Part shown: piece after piece, positions 45,313-53,985 of the stretch
Layout of the letters: the number at the start of each line of letters is the position of its first letter
Numbering within the stretch: the first letter of the stretch is position 1
NCBI RefSeq assembly: GCF_002251795.1
Contig: NZ_NOXU01000028.1
Span: 183,259-247,258 of the forward strand
Reading direction: 5' to 3'
Source: Niveispirillum lacus
GTDB taxonomy: Bacteria > Pseudomonadota > Alphaproteobacteria > Azospirillales > Azospirillaceae
Length of the DNA: 64,000 bases
Made by a program: the position numbers and the translations under genes
The notes under the pieces: model-generated
Databases searched by the model: none
What the model was told of the DNA's origin: nothing
Seen by the model: the letters and a program-made list of their open reading frames with translations, nothing else

Positions 45313-47922
45313 ATGCCGCTCACCACACCCCACAGCGCCACACCCGAGGACTGCCTAGCCGCTCTCGACGCGGGTCTGGATGGTCTTAGCGGAGCAGAGG
45401 CCGCTCACCGGCTGTCGGTGCATGGACCGAACCGCCTGCCGGAGTCCGCAGGCCGGGGACCGCTGCTGCGTTTCCTGACACAGTTTCACAATATCCTGAT
45501 CTATGTGTTGCTGGGGGCAGCGACGGTCACCGCCTTCCTGCAGCACTGGGTCGATACCGGCGTCATCCTGGCGGTGGTGGTGGCAAACGCCGTGATCGGC
45601 TTCATCCAGGAGGGCAAGGCCGAAGCGGCCATGGCCGCGATCCGGAACATGCTGGCGCCGCATGCCGCCGTGCTGCGCGACGGGGTACGGGTCACCGTGG
45701 ATGGTGCCGATCTGGTACCCGGCGACCTGGTGCTGCTGGAGGCGGGTGACAAGGTGCCCGCCGACCTGCGGCTGCTGGAGGCGCGGGGACTGGCAGCGCA
45801 GGAGGCGGTACTGACCGGGGAGTCGGTGCCGGTCGATAAGGCCGTGGCCGCCGTCGCCGCCGATGCGGCGCTGGGCGACCGTCGGTCGATGCTGTGGTCA
45901 GGCACGCTGGTCACCCAAGGCACGGCGCGGGGATTGGTTGTTGCAACCGCCGGACGGACGGAAATCGGCCGTATCGGCAAACTTCTTGCCGATGTGGAGC
46001 AGTTGACCACACCGCTGGTCACCCAGATGGATCACTTCGCCCGCTGGCTGTCCTTCCTGATCCTGCTGCTCTCCGCGCTTCTGCTCGCCTATGGCTATTT
46101 TGTCGGCCAACATCCATTTGGCACCCTGTTCATGACCGTGGTGGGTGTGGCGGTCGCCGCGATCCCCGAGGGCCTGCCCGCCGTGATGAGCATCACCCTG
46201 GCCATCGGTGTGCAGGCCATGGCCCGGCGCAATGCCATCGTCCGGCGCCTGCCGGCGATTGAGGCCATTGGGTCGGTTTCCGTCATTTGCACCGACAAGA
46301 CGGGCACGCTGACCCGCAACGAAATGGTAGTGGCGGCAGTGGAGACCCTGGAGGGTCGCTTCGCGGTCAGCGGCGAAGGCTATGCGCCGCAAGGTGCAAT
46401 ATCGCCGCCCGGCGACCTGTCGCCTCTGGCCCGCGCCGCCGCCCTTTGCAATGATGCGCATCTGGTATGCCGCGATGGGGACTGGATCGTCGAAGGCGAC
46501 CCGATGGAAGGCGCGTTGCTGGCCTTCGCCGGCAAGGTTCTGGGCGGGCACCGGCCTGCCAGCCACCGTCTTGACGCCATCCCGTTCGACAGCCGTCACC
46601 GTTTCATGGCCGTGCTGAGTGATGGCCCGACCGGGCGACTGGTCCATGTCAAAGGTGCGCCGGAACGTGTGCTGGGCATGTGCGCCGACATTGATCATGG
46701 TCATTGGCATATGTGCGCCGAAGCCATGGCATCCCAGGGGCTGCGGGTGCTGGCCCTGGCGGAACGTCCGGAAACGCAAGGGACTATCGACCCGACCAGC
46801 CTGGAAGGCGGGCTCCGCTTCCTGGGGTTGGTCGGGTTGATTGATCCGCCACGTCCAGAGGCCATCGCCGCCGTGGCCGAGTGCCGGGCCGCCGGTATCA
46901 GGGTCAAGATGATCACGGGTGATCATGCCGGCACGGCCGCCGCCATCGCCGCCCAGATCGGCCTGGAAAACCCCAACCGTGTGCTGACCGGACGTGATCT
47001 GGAAAGGCTGGATGATGCACAATTGGCGCTGGAGGTGGCCGGGGTCGATGTCTTTGCCCGCACCAGTCCCGAACATAAATTACGGCTGGTGACCGCCTTG
47101 CAGGCCAATGGCCTGTCGGTCGCCATGACCGGCGATGGCGTGAATGATGCGCCTGCCCTGAAACGCGCCGATGCGGGCATTGCCATGGGCCGCAATGGAT
47201 CGGAAGCCGCGAAGGAAGCCGCCGATCTGGTGCTGGCCGACGACAATTTCGCCTCCATTGCGGCAGCAGTACGCGAAGGCCGCACGGTCTATGACAATCT
47301 GAAAAAGGTGATCAGTTGGACCCTGCCCACCAATGCCGGCGAGGCCATGGTGGTGACCCTGGCCCTGCTGGTGGGGCTGGCATTGCCGGTCACAGCGGTA
47401 CAGATCCTCTGGATTAACTTAACCACCAGCGTCACGCTTGGTCTCGCCCTGGCCTTTGAGCCGACGGAGGCGGGGACCATGGCCCGCCCTCCCCGTCTGC
47501 GTTCGGCGCCGCTGCTATCGGGTACATTGGTTTGGCATGTAGTGCTGGTGGCCCTGTTGTTCTGCGGGGCGACGTTCAGCATCTTCTCCTATGCACTGGA
47601 TCGCGGTTATCCCCTGGCTCTGGCCCAGACCATGGCCATGAACATGATTGTCGTGCTGGAGATCTTCCATCTGTTCTTCATCCGTAACATTCACGGCACC
47701 TCGCTGACCTGGAAGGCTGTCCGCGGCACCCGCGTCGTCTGGATCGTCATCGCCATCATTACGGTCGCGCAATTTGCTGTGACCTATCTGGCGCCGTTGC
47801 AGATGCTGCTGGGCACCCGGCCTGTGCCACTGCTGGATGGGCTGCTGATCATTGCTGTGGGGGTATGTTTCTTCGCGGTGATCGAGATTGAGAAACAAAT
47901 CAGGTTGGGATTGAGACGCTGA
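45313..47922 (+). CDS. P-type cation ATPase (P2A/Ca2+-ATPase-like)
   Basis: An 869-residue ion pump. N-terminal cation-ATPase domain (SGAEAAHRLSVHGPNRLPE), actuator LTGESVPVDKA, helix 4 AIPEGLPAVMSI, phosphorylation motif DKTGTLT with Asp328, MITGDHAGTA, and the hinge MTGDGVNDAPALKRADAGIAMG, then a C-terminal membrane domain. The PEGLP and overall order fit P2 ATPases of the Ca2+/Mn2+ or Na+/K+ kind rather than heavy-metal P1B pumps. ATG 45313 has AAGGAAA six bases before it; Met at 45298 is an alternative. Confidence 0.88.
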   Translation: MPLTTPHSATPEDCLAALDAGLDGLSGAEAAHRLSVHGPNRLPESAGRGPLLRFLTQFHNILIYVLLGAATVTAFLQHWVDTGVILAVVVANAVIGFIQEGKAEAAMAAIRNMLAPHAAVLRDGVRVTVDGADLVPGDLVLLEAGDKVPADLRLLEARGLAAQEAVLTGESVPVDKAVAAVAADAALGDRRSMLWSGTLVTQGTARGLVVATAGRTEIGRIGKLLADVEQLTTPLVTQMDHFARWLSFLILLLSALLLAYGYFVGQHPFGTLFMTVVGVAVAAIPEGLPAVMSITLAIGVQAMARRNAIVRRLPAIEAIGSVSVICTDKTGTLTRNEMVVAAVETLEGRFAVSGEGYAPQGAISPPGDLSPLARAAALCNDAHLVCRDGDWIVEGDPMEGALLAFAGKVLGGHRPASHRLDAIPFDSRHRFMAVLSDGPTGRLVHVKGAPERVLGMCADIDHGHWHMCAEAMASQGLRVLALAERPETQGTIDPTSLEGGLRFLGLVGLIDPPRPEAIAAVAECRAAGIRVKMITGDHAGTAAAIAAQIGLENPNRVLTGRDLERLDDAQLALEVAGVDVFARTSPEHKLRLVTALQANGLSVAMTGDGVNDAPALKRADAGIAMGRNGSEAAKEAADLVLADDNFASIAAAVREGRTVYDNLKKVISWTLPTNAGEAMVVTLALLVGLALPVTAVQILWINLTTSVTLGLALAFEPTEAGTMARPPRLRSAPLLSGTLVWHVVLVALLFCGATFSIFSYALDRGYPLALAQTMAMNMIVVLEIFHLFFIRNIHGTSLTWKAVRGTRVVWIVIAIITVAQFAVTYLAPLQMLLGTRPVPLLDGLLIIAVGVCFFAVIEIEKQIRLGLRR

Positions 47923-48189
47923 GGCGTTTGAACAGCCAGGGCAACCGGAAGTGCGGCCAGCAATGAGCACAGCCGACCGGGCACGCCATCACAATCATCG
48001 AGGATGGTTTTTCAGGATCGACGCGGCACCCCGTCATAACCAAAACCGGCCGGCAGGTGGCCGAATAGCGGGATGTTATGGTTGGCCGGCCGTGTCGAAG
48101 GCGAACCCATCGCCCAACGCGCTGATGGCAGCGCAAACTCCGATCCGGGTCATCGGCGGTGGCAGCCGGGACTTGCGGTGGCCGTGAAT
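47923..48189. other. Intergenic stretch upstream of the Zur box
   Basis: About 270 bp between the P-type ATPase gene and the zinc-locus operator. Short frames exist, but none has a convincing ribosome site or recognisable product. Nothing else was identified. Confidence 0.5.
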
Positions 48190-48207
48190 GTAATGTTATA
48201 ACATATG
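48190..48207. promoter_or_regulatory. Zur-type box upstream of the cobW gene
   Basis: Perfect 12-bp palindrome ATGTTATAACAT (48193-48204), in the context GTA-palindrome-ATG, 38 bp before the ATG of the COG0523 GTPase. The same element occurs at 53002-53015 and 53436-53453. AT-rich palindromes of this form are typical of alphaproteobacterial Zur operators. Confidence 0.75.
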
Positions 48208-48241
48208 GTATTGATCAGTACCCTTATCGAAGATACGCCCC

Positions 48242-49459
48242 ATGTCTGATGCCCGCCTTCCCGTCACTGTCCTGTCCGGTTTCCTGGGCGCCGGCAAGAC
48301 CACCTTGCTGAACCATGTCCTGAACAATCGCGAGGGGCGGCGCGTTGCCGTCATTGTGAATGACATGAGCGAGGTGAATATCGATGCCGATCTGATCCGC
48401 GCCGGCGGCAGCGACCTGTCGCGCACGGATGAGAAGCTGGTCGAGATGAGCAATGGCTGCATCTGCTGCACCTTGCGCGATGACCTGTTGCAGGAGGTGC
48501 GGCGGCTGGCCGCGGCAGGGCGTTTCGATTACCTGCTGATTGAAAGCACAGGCATTGCCGAGCCCTTGCCCATCGCCGCCACCTTCGACTTCCGCGACGA
48601 GGACGGGCAAAGCCTGTCGGATGTGGCGCGGCTGGATACGATGGTAACCGTGGTCGATGCCGTGAACCTGCTGCGCGACTACGCCTCCACCGATTTTCTG
48701 CGCGATCGTGGTGAATCCCTCGGCGAAGACGATAACCGCACCCTGGTCGACCTGCTGGTCGACCAGATCGAGTTTGCCGATGTCATCCTGCTGAACAAGC
48801 TGGATACCGCCACCCCGGAACAGGCGGATATCGCGCGCAAGATCATCCGCTCCTTGAACCCCGATGCCGACCTGATCGAAACAGCGCAGAGCCAGGTGAC
48901 TTTGGACAGAGTGCTGGATACAGGTCGTTTTGATTACGAAAAGGCCCAGGAACACCCTCTGTGGTTCAAGGAACTGCATGGGTTCAAGGACCATAAGCCG
49001 GAAACGGAGGAATATGGCGTCTCTTCCTTCGTTTACCGCGCCCGCCGGCCCTTTCATCCCGAAAAACTGCACCAGTTCTTTCAAGAGGAATGGCCCGGTG
49101 TGATCCGCGCCAAGGGTCATTTCTGGCTGGCCACCCGCCCGGACTGGGTGGGCGAAGTCAGCCAGGCGGGGTCCCTGGTCCGGCATGAAGCCATGGGCTT
49201 CTGGTGGGCCAATGTCCCCAGGAACCGTTGGCCCGACAGCGACGAATACCGGCAGATGATTCAGCAGAACTGGCATCCGGTCTATGGTGACCGCCGCCAG
49301 GAGCTGGTGTTCATTGGCGTCGGCATGGATGAGGCGGCAATCCGTCGTCGCCTGGACAGCGCCTTGGTTGGCGACATCAACGCCCGCGAGATGCCGGTCA
49401 ATGCCTGGAAGCGTCTGCCCGACCCCTTCCCCCGCTGGAAGCGGCAGGGGGAGGCGTGA
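48242..49459 (+). CDS. COG0523 (CobW-like) GTPase, putative zinc metallochaperone
   Basis: A 405-residue G3E GTPase. P-loop GFLGAGKT (13-20), metal-binding CICC (73-76), Walker B-like ESTGIAEP (101-108), NKLD specificity motif (185-188), and the C-terminal CobW_C domain (about 260-375). Members under Zur control (ZigA/YeiR types) act in zinc allocation during starvation. A Zur-type box lies 38 bp upstream and a DUF1826 gene follows after 1 bp, a known zinc-linked pairing, so a zinc role is favoured over cobalamin synthesis. Confidence 0.88.
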   Translation: MSDARLPVTVLSGFLGAGKTTLLNHVLNNREGRRVAVIVNDMSEVNIDADLIRAGGSDLSRTDEKLVEMSNGCICCTLRDDLLQEVRRLAAAGRFDYLLIESTGIAEPLPIAATFDFRDEDGQSLSDVARLDTMVTVVDAVNLLRDYASTDFLRDRGESLGEDDNRTLVDLLVDQIEFADVILLNKLDTATPEQADIARKIIRSLNPDADLIETAQSQVTLDRVLDTGRFDYEKAQEHPLWFKELHGFKDHKPETEEYGVSSFVYRARRPFHPEKLHQFFQEEWPGVIRAKGHFWLATRPDWVGEVSQAGSLVRHEAMGFWWANVPRNRWPDSDEYRQMIQQNWHPVYGDRRQELVFIGVGMDEAAIRRRLDSALVGDINAREMPVNAWKRLPDPFPRWKRQGEA

Positions 49460-49460
49460 C

Positions 49461-50105
49461 ATGGCAGTCACCGTGAACAATCCGCTGGTCCGCGGACCAG
49501 ACATGGTCGTGCTGTCCCACATCCAGGACCCGGATGTCAGCCTTGCTGTCTGGGACCGCGCACCGCCGCGCACGCTGCTGGAGGGTATGGCTGGCCTGTG
49601 CCCCGCCCATCTGCCGCAGGGGCGGGTGCTGGTCTGGCTGCCGGATGTGCGGGCGGCCCTGTCCGGCATTCTGGCCGAAACGCCGATCGGTGCGACCATG
49701 CTGGGCCGGTTGCTGATCGACGATATGCTGATGCTGGTCAAGCGTTTCGCCGCCATCGCCGGCAACGACATCGTCGATATCCGGTTGGACCGGTTGCGCC
49801 ACGATGCCTGCTGGAAGTTCCACCGCGATCAGGTGCGTCTGCGCCTTTTGACGACATATCGCGGGCCAGCAACCCAGATCGTGCCACAAGCCCATGCGGC
49901 GCAGGCCTTGCGTGACCAGCGCGCCTATCGCGGCCCGCTGGAGGACCTGCCCGACGGGGCGGTGGCCCTGTTCAAGGGCCTACAGGCTGGCCCTGACACA
50001 GGCGTGGTCCATCGCTCTCCGCCCATCGCAGGAACGGGTACCGTGCGGTCCCTGCTCTGCCTGAACCTGCCATCGGAGATGTCACCGCCGCTCTGGGAAC
50101 CGTAA
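49461..50105 (+). CDS. DUF1826 family protein
   Basis: A 214-residue cytoplasmic protein without a signal peptide. It contains VDIRLDRLRHDACWKFHRDQVRLRLLTTY, the conserved core of DUF1826, with Cys, His and Asp residues that could bind metal. DUF1826 genes are repeatedly found beside Zur-regulated COG0523 GTPases; the biochemical function is unknown. It starts one base after the cobW stop, with GGGGGAGG upstream, and is certainly co-transcribed. Confidence 0.8.
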   Translation: MAVTVNNPLVRGPDMVVLSHIQDPDVSLAVWDRAPPRTLLEGMAGLCPAHLPQGRVLVWLPDVRAALSGILAETPIGATMLGRLLIDDMLMLVKRFAAIAGNDIVDIRLDRLRHDACWKFHRDQVRLRLLTTYRGPATQIVPQAHAAQALRDQRAYRGPLEDLPDGAVALFKGLQAGPDTGVVHRSPPIAGTGTVRSLLCLNLPSEMSPPLWEP

Positions 50106-50112
50106 TAACGCC

Positions 50113-50451
50113 TCAATGGCACCAGAGCGTGCCGTCCAGGCCGGGGTGACAGCATTGCACGGAATTGGCCAGGGCGGCGGCGCGGGCGCGATAGAGGTCC
50201 AGGGCCCGTTGTCGCATATCCCGCGTGTCGGTTTCGGCAGGACCGCCGGGCACGGGCGCCGCGGGCGGTGCCTGCTGTGTCAGCTTGGCCTCAATCTCCT
50301 TCTGTCGAGCCAATGCCGCCTCATACTCGGCGGCCCCGCAATCCAGGTTCTGATAAAGATTACCGCAGCTTTCCTGTGCCAGTGCCGGAGGGGCGGTCAG
50401 GAACGCCAGCACGGTGACCGCCGTCAGCGTCTTAAGATTTCGGGACGACAC
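50113..50451 (-). CDS. Small secreted cysteine-containing protein
   Basis: From GTG 50451 (GGAG seven bases upstream) a 112-residue precursor with a signal peptide ending APPALAQ (about residue 26). The mature part has five cysteines (SCGNLYQNLDC near its start, VQCCHPGLDGTLWCH at the C-terminus) and a central Ala/Glu-rich helix. A longer frame from ATG 50481 would put the signal region behind an unusual extension. I do not recognise the family. It is the last gene of the ABC transporter operon, overlapping the DUF3299 gene by 20 bp. Confidence 0.7.
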   Translation of the reverse strand: MSSRNLKTLTAVTVLAFLTAPPALAQESCGNLYQNLDCGAAEYEAALARQKEIEAKLTQQAPPAAPVPGGPAETDTRDMRQRALDLYRARAAALANSVQCCHPGLDGTLWCH

Positions 50452-50935
50452 GGGCGTTCTCCAGATGAAAATAGATGCCATTCACATCCTCCGCCGACAG
50501 GCGCAGGGTGCCTTCCAGCGTCACCTGATCCAGTGTCGCCGTCACCGGCTCCGCAGCACTGACCTGGATCAGGTCAGCGGGCCCCGGCGGCGGGCAAAAG
50601 GGACAGGTGGGGGCCAGGGAGGAGAGCAGGAAGGACCGGCTGGTCTCCCCGGTATCAAGCGGCAGGAAAAAGCCGGCCACCGTGAAGGGCTGACCGTCCA
50701 GGGATTTGACCCCCGGCCCGAAGACCGCGACAAGCCGGTTCACCTCCTGAACCTGCTTTTGCGTTTCCTTTGTATCGGCCAGCTTGTCCCAACCCAATGT
50801 AGCACGGGGCACGGCGCGCGGATCATGCGGGATGGCCTGCGACGCCAGGGCGGGGTCCTGCACCTGTTTGAAAGCCAGGGCGGGCATTGCACCGCCCAAC
50901 ATGGCCAGCAGCATGACAATCTTTACGGTCTTCAT
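50432..50935 (-). CDS. DUF3299-type secreted protein
   Basis: A 167-residue precursor with signal peptide (MKTVKIVMLLAMLGGAMPALA, cleaved about residue 21). The body has WDKLAD, then FTVAGFFLPLD and CPFCPPPGPADLIQV, the pattern of DUF3299 proteins, which often accompany ABC transporters. ATG 50935 lies just after the permease stop. The paired cysteines and prolines suggest a periplasmic metal- or partner-binding role; this is inference. Confidence 0.75.
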   Translation of the reverse strand: MKTVKIVMLLAMLGGAMPALAFKQVQDPALASQAIPHDPRAVPRATLGWDKLADTKETQKQVQEVNRLVAVFGPGVKSLDGQPFTVAGFFLPLDTGETSRSFLLSSLAPTCPFCPPPGPADLIQVSAAEPVTATLDQVTLEGTLRLSAEDVNGIYFHLENARVVPKS

Positions 50936-50940
50936 CACCC

Positions 50941-52308
50941 CTACCCCTTGGCCAGAAGCCGGCTGACATCCGTGCGATAGGCCCGAATGGCCGGCACGGC
51001 GGCGGCCAGCAAAGCCACCAGCAATGATAACCCCAGCAACCACACCTCACCCACCGAAAATTGCCCTGCTGACAGACCCAGATCGCGCGCGCGGGCGGAG
51101 AAGCCCGATAGGGCCGCCACACCGGCATGGGCCAGGGCGATGCCCAATACCGTGCCGGCCAATGCCACCAGCATCGCCTCTGTCAGGATCTGTCCCATGA
51201 TCCTGCCCCGGCCAGCCCCCAATGCCCGCATCACGGCCAGATCATATTGGCGCTCCTGCAAGGCATTGGCCAGGGCCACGAAGGTGGACAGGCCCGCCGC
51301 CAGCACCAGCACGAGGCCCAGCAACCGCATGGCATCCAGCCCGACACCCATCAACGCACGCAGGCGCAGCATCTCCGCCGCGGGGCTCGCCGCCTGCATG
51401 CTGGTCTGGCTGTTGATTTCCCGCGGCAGGCGGGCGGCGGCCAGTGGCGTGGCATAGCGGACCAGGATCGCGGTCACCTCGCGATCGTCGCTGGAAGCCT
51501 GGCCGGCGGCCCCATCGCCATCGTCGTGGTCATGTTTGTGATCGTGGTCGTGGTCGTGGTCGTGATCATGTTGGTGATCGGGGTCGTGGTGGTGAGCATG
51601 TTCGTGATCGTGCCCCTCCCCGGCCCCGTGTTCATGGGCCTTGCCATCGGCATGGTCGCCTGTGGTGGGCGGGGCTTTGTCCTCAGGGTGGTGGTGGTCA
51701 TGGACCGCCCAGACGCTGGACACAGGCGTCAAGACCAAGCGGTCCAGCACCGTGCCCGTGCGCGCCAGAATGCCGACAACGCGGTAGGGCATGTCGGCAT
51801 GGGCTTCGCCCCCGGCCGTCAAACCATGGCTGCCGACAAGCGCACCATCCAGGCCAAGACCGGATGAAGCGGCGACCTCTGCCCCCAGCACGGCCTCCAT
51901 CGGACCTTCAAACATCCGGCCCGTGACGACCTGCCCGCCATAATGGGCGATGTAGGCCGGTTCCGTGCCCAGGATGCGGTAGGTGCCGAAACTGTCCCCC
52001 ATGGCGACAGGAATGGCCTGTCTGACCAGGGGATTGCGGCGCAGTTCCTCCACCGCTGCCAGCGGCACGTTGCCGGTGGGCACATCGACCTGCATCACCG
52101 CCGACAGAACCAGCTGCAGGGGGCTGCCCTTGGCCCCCACCACCATGTCAATGCCCGCGACATCGCGCGACAGCCGGTTCTCCAGCCCCCGTTCCAACAG
52201 CAGCAGAAAGGCAATCAGGGCCACGCCCAGCGCCAGCAGCAGCAGGTTCAATCCCGTGGTCAGCGGCCGGCGACGCAGATAGGCAAGGCTCAGTCCCAGC
52301 ATATTCAT
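50941..52308 (-). CDS. FtsX-like ABC permease with histidine-rich loop
   Basis: A 455-residue permease of the MacB/LolC type: one N-terminal helix (about 20-38), a large periplasmic domain, and three C-terminal helices (about 330-345, 375-400, 425-445) with an FtsX domain (ALANALQERQYDLAVMRALG). Inserted at residues 203-262 is a stretch with 22 histidines and many aspartates, resembling zinc-binding His-rich loops; ordinary FtsX permeases lack this. It overlaps the ATPase gene by 4 bp. With the Zur-type box upstream it is probably a zinc-starvation-induced transporter. Confidence 0.88.
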   Translation of the reverse strand: MNMLGLSLAYLRRRPLTTGLNLLLLALGVALIAFLLLLERGLENRLSRDVAGIDMVVGAKGSPLQLVLSAVMQVDVPTGNVPLAAVEELRRNPLVRQAIPVAMGDSFGTYRILGTEPAYIAHYGGQVVTGRMFEGPMEAVLGAEVAASSGLGLDGALVGSHGLTAGGEAHADMPYRVVGILARTGTVLDRLVLTPVSSVWAVHDHHHPEDKAPPTTGDHADGKAHEHGAGEGHDHEHAHHHDPDHQHDHDHDHDHDHKHDHDDGDGAAGQASSDDREVTAILVRYATPLAAARLPREINSQTSMQAASPAAEMLRLRALMGVGLDAMRLLGLVLVLAAGLSTFVALANALQERQYDLAVMRALGAGRGRIMGQILTEAMLVALAGTVLGIALAHAGVAALSGFSARARDLGLSAGQFSVGEVWLLGLSLLVALLAAAVPAIRAYRTDVSRLLAKG

Positions 52309-52970
52309 GCTGCCCGCTCCATCGGCTTGGCCAGTTCCAGCAAGACCGGTAAACGGGACATCAGCCGCCGGTCATGGGTGGCCACCAGCAGCGTGGCCCC
52401 GCTCAAAGCCGCCTGTTCCAGCAGCAAGTCGATGACGCCATCGCAAGTGGCATCATCCAGGGCACTGGTCGGCTCATCCGCCAGCAACAGCGCCGGCTGA
52501 TTGACCAATGCCCTGGCGACGGCCACCCGCTGTCGTTCGCCCTGTGACAGGTCGGCGGGCAACGCATTCATGCGGTCGGCCAACCCCACGCGAATCAGCA
52601 GCGCCTTCAGCCCCTTCTCATCCGGTGCCTTACCTGCCATCCCGCGGGCCAGACGCAGATTGTCAGCGATGCTGACAGCATGGATCAGGTGCAATTGCTG
52701 AAAGACGATCCCGACATGATCGGCACGCAACCGGTCCCGCCCCGCATCGCCAATGGCGCGGAGATCATGTCCCAGAAGTGACAGGCGACCCCGGTCAGGC
52801 ACCAACAGACCCGCCAATGCATGCAGCAGGGTCGTCTTGCCGCTGCCGCTGGGGCCCAATAGCAGCCCGTGGCGGCCCGGTGGCAGGCTTAGATGCGCCA
52901 CGGACAAAATGGGCTTCCCACCGGCATGGTGGACCACATCATCCAGGTCAATCAGATTGGCGGCTTGCAT
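52305..52970 (-). CDS. ABC transporter ATP-binding protein (LolD/MacB type)
   Basis: A 221-residue ATPase with Walker A GPSGSGKTT, Q-loop VFQQLHLI, signature LSQGERQRVAVARAL and Walker B LLLADEPTSALD. A longer frame begins with GTG/ATG at 53015, inside the Zur-type box, so ATG 52970 is preferred even though its ribosome site is weak. First gene of the operon with the His-rich permease, DUF3299 protein and small secreted protein. Confidence 0.9.
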   Translation of the reverse strand: MQAANLIDLDDVVHHAGGKPILSVAHLSLPPGRHGLLLGPSGSGKTTLLHALAGLLVPDRGRLSLLGHDLRAIGDAGRDRLRADHVGIVFQQLHLIHAVSIADNLRLARGMAGKAPDEKGLKALLIRVGLADRMNALPADLSQGERQRVAVARALVNQPALLLADEPTSALDDATCDGVIDLLLEQAALSGATLLVATHDRRLMSRLPVLLELAKPMERAA

Positions 52971-53001
52971 AGCGGATCGCAGTTCAGACAAGGGGCACGT
53001 A

Positions 53002-53015
53002 CGATATAACATCAC
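53002..53015. promoter_or_regulatory. Zur-type box upstream of the ABC operon
   Basis: Minus-strand GTGATGTTATATCG: the left half equals that of the other two boxes, the right half is degenerate (ATATCG instead of ATAACAT). It is 32 bp upstream of the ATPase ATG at 52970. Confidence 0.6.
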
Positions 53016-53093
53016 AAAGATGTAGGATGCACTTGTCGAACAATGAATTCGCTGTCACCTGAGGTCATGTGGCTTGTTCGCGCACTCAGCCCG

Positions 53094-53321
53094 TTACCGA
53101 GCCCGGTAAGGATCGGTCCTTGGCAGCCCGGCACGTCGCCGCAAAGCACGGCTCGTGATGAAATCGCGCAGGGCCCGAGGGACGGCGTCCCGACGTGTCC
53201 AGCGGATGATTAACCGGGCTTGGCGGCATTCCCAGGCCAGTTCCCGGCCGTTCTCGTACCGATGCTGTTCATACTCGGTCATCGCGTCCAACGCGGCATA
53301 GTCAAAAGGTTTGTCGGACAT
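53094..53321 (-). CDS. Small basic protein downstream of a Zur-type box
   Basis: A 75-residue protein (MSDKPFDYAALDAMTEYEQHR at the start; R-rich C-terminus) of no family I recognise. ATG 53321 has GGAGG only 2 bases before it, which is short; an upstream ATG at 53417 (107 residues) lacks a ribosome site but lies right after the Zur-type box at 53436-53453. The gene itself is likely because of that operator, and because its Asp/Tyr/Glu-rich start and Arg-rich end look protein-like. Confidence 0.55.
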   Translation of the reverse strand: MSDKPFDYAALDAMTEYEQHRYENGRELAWECRQARLIIRWTRRDAVPRALRDFITSRALRRRAGLPRTDPYRAR

Positions 53322-53435
53322 TGCCTCCACAAAGCCGGTATGGAAGGCGTGATGACAAACCGCTTGGCGGGCAGACCGCCAGGAACAGGCGCCGTGGATC
53401 GTATCGTTCGGGACCATCAGTCTAACATCGCAATT

Positions 53436-53453
53436 GTGATGTTATAACATTTA
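53436..53453. promoter_or_regulatory. Zur-type box upstream of the small basic protein gene
   Basis: GTG-ATGTTATAACAT-TTA; the core palindrome at 53439-53450 is identical to that at 48193-48204. It lies on the 5' side of the minus-strand gene ending at 53094, 115 bp before ATG 53321 and 19 bp before the alternative ATG 53417. Confidence 0.7.
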
Positions 53454-53985
53454 TTTCCAAACATCTCCGAGATCAAGTGGGTCCGGGTGCTGCGGCGGTA
53501 TAAGCCGGCGTCGGACCTTTGGGTTCAGACGGCCGGCCGCCCTGAAGGCCAGCCACCCCAGCGTTCCCGGCGGTGTGCTGCTATTCCACCTGCTCCGCAA
53601 ACTCTATTAAAGGACCCGTGTCATCATAACAACGACCCTCAGCTTCAGCGAACGGGCCAGCATCTTCGGCGATGCCACAATGACAGCCGCTTTTCCTTTT
53701 AGGAAAATTTTTACTTTTCTGCCTTAGGCTTACCCGGTTATTGCCGTTCCTTGCTGCCATGTTCTTCAGCAAAAATTAAGGTTAACGGGCTGCGGCGCAC
53801 TTGATTTTTTGAGATTCCGCGCCTGAAGCGTTTGGCAGAAGTTATTCGAGATAGATCGGCTGGAAAGTCTTGAAATTCTATCAAAAATTTTAGATCATTA
53901 CCGCGACTTCCGGTGAAAGTTGGGCCGGTGCAGGCTACAGCTTTCCTGGATCGGGTATGAGCACATTATTGTTACAGGTGTTTGG
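53454..53985. other. AT-richer intergenic stretch upstream of tpsB
   Basis: About 530 bp without a convincing gene. At 53691-53707 an A/T-rich hairpin (TTTTCCT / AGGAAAA, 3-base loop) followed by TTTTT resembles a weak terminator. The part 53700-53930 is clearly richer in A+T than its neighbours and probably contains the tpsBA promoter. Confidence 0.4.

Noticed and set aside
48224..49771. A 515-codon minus-strand frame
   Set aside because: Antisense to the COG0523 GTPase and DUF1826 genes; composition and lack of motifs mark it as a shadow.
53581..53772. 63-residue minus-strand frame in the gap before tpsB
   Set aside because: No ribosome site, low-complexity basic translation; not supported.
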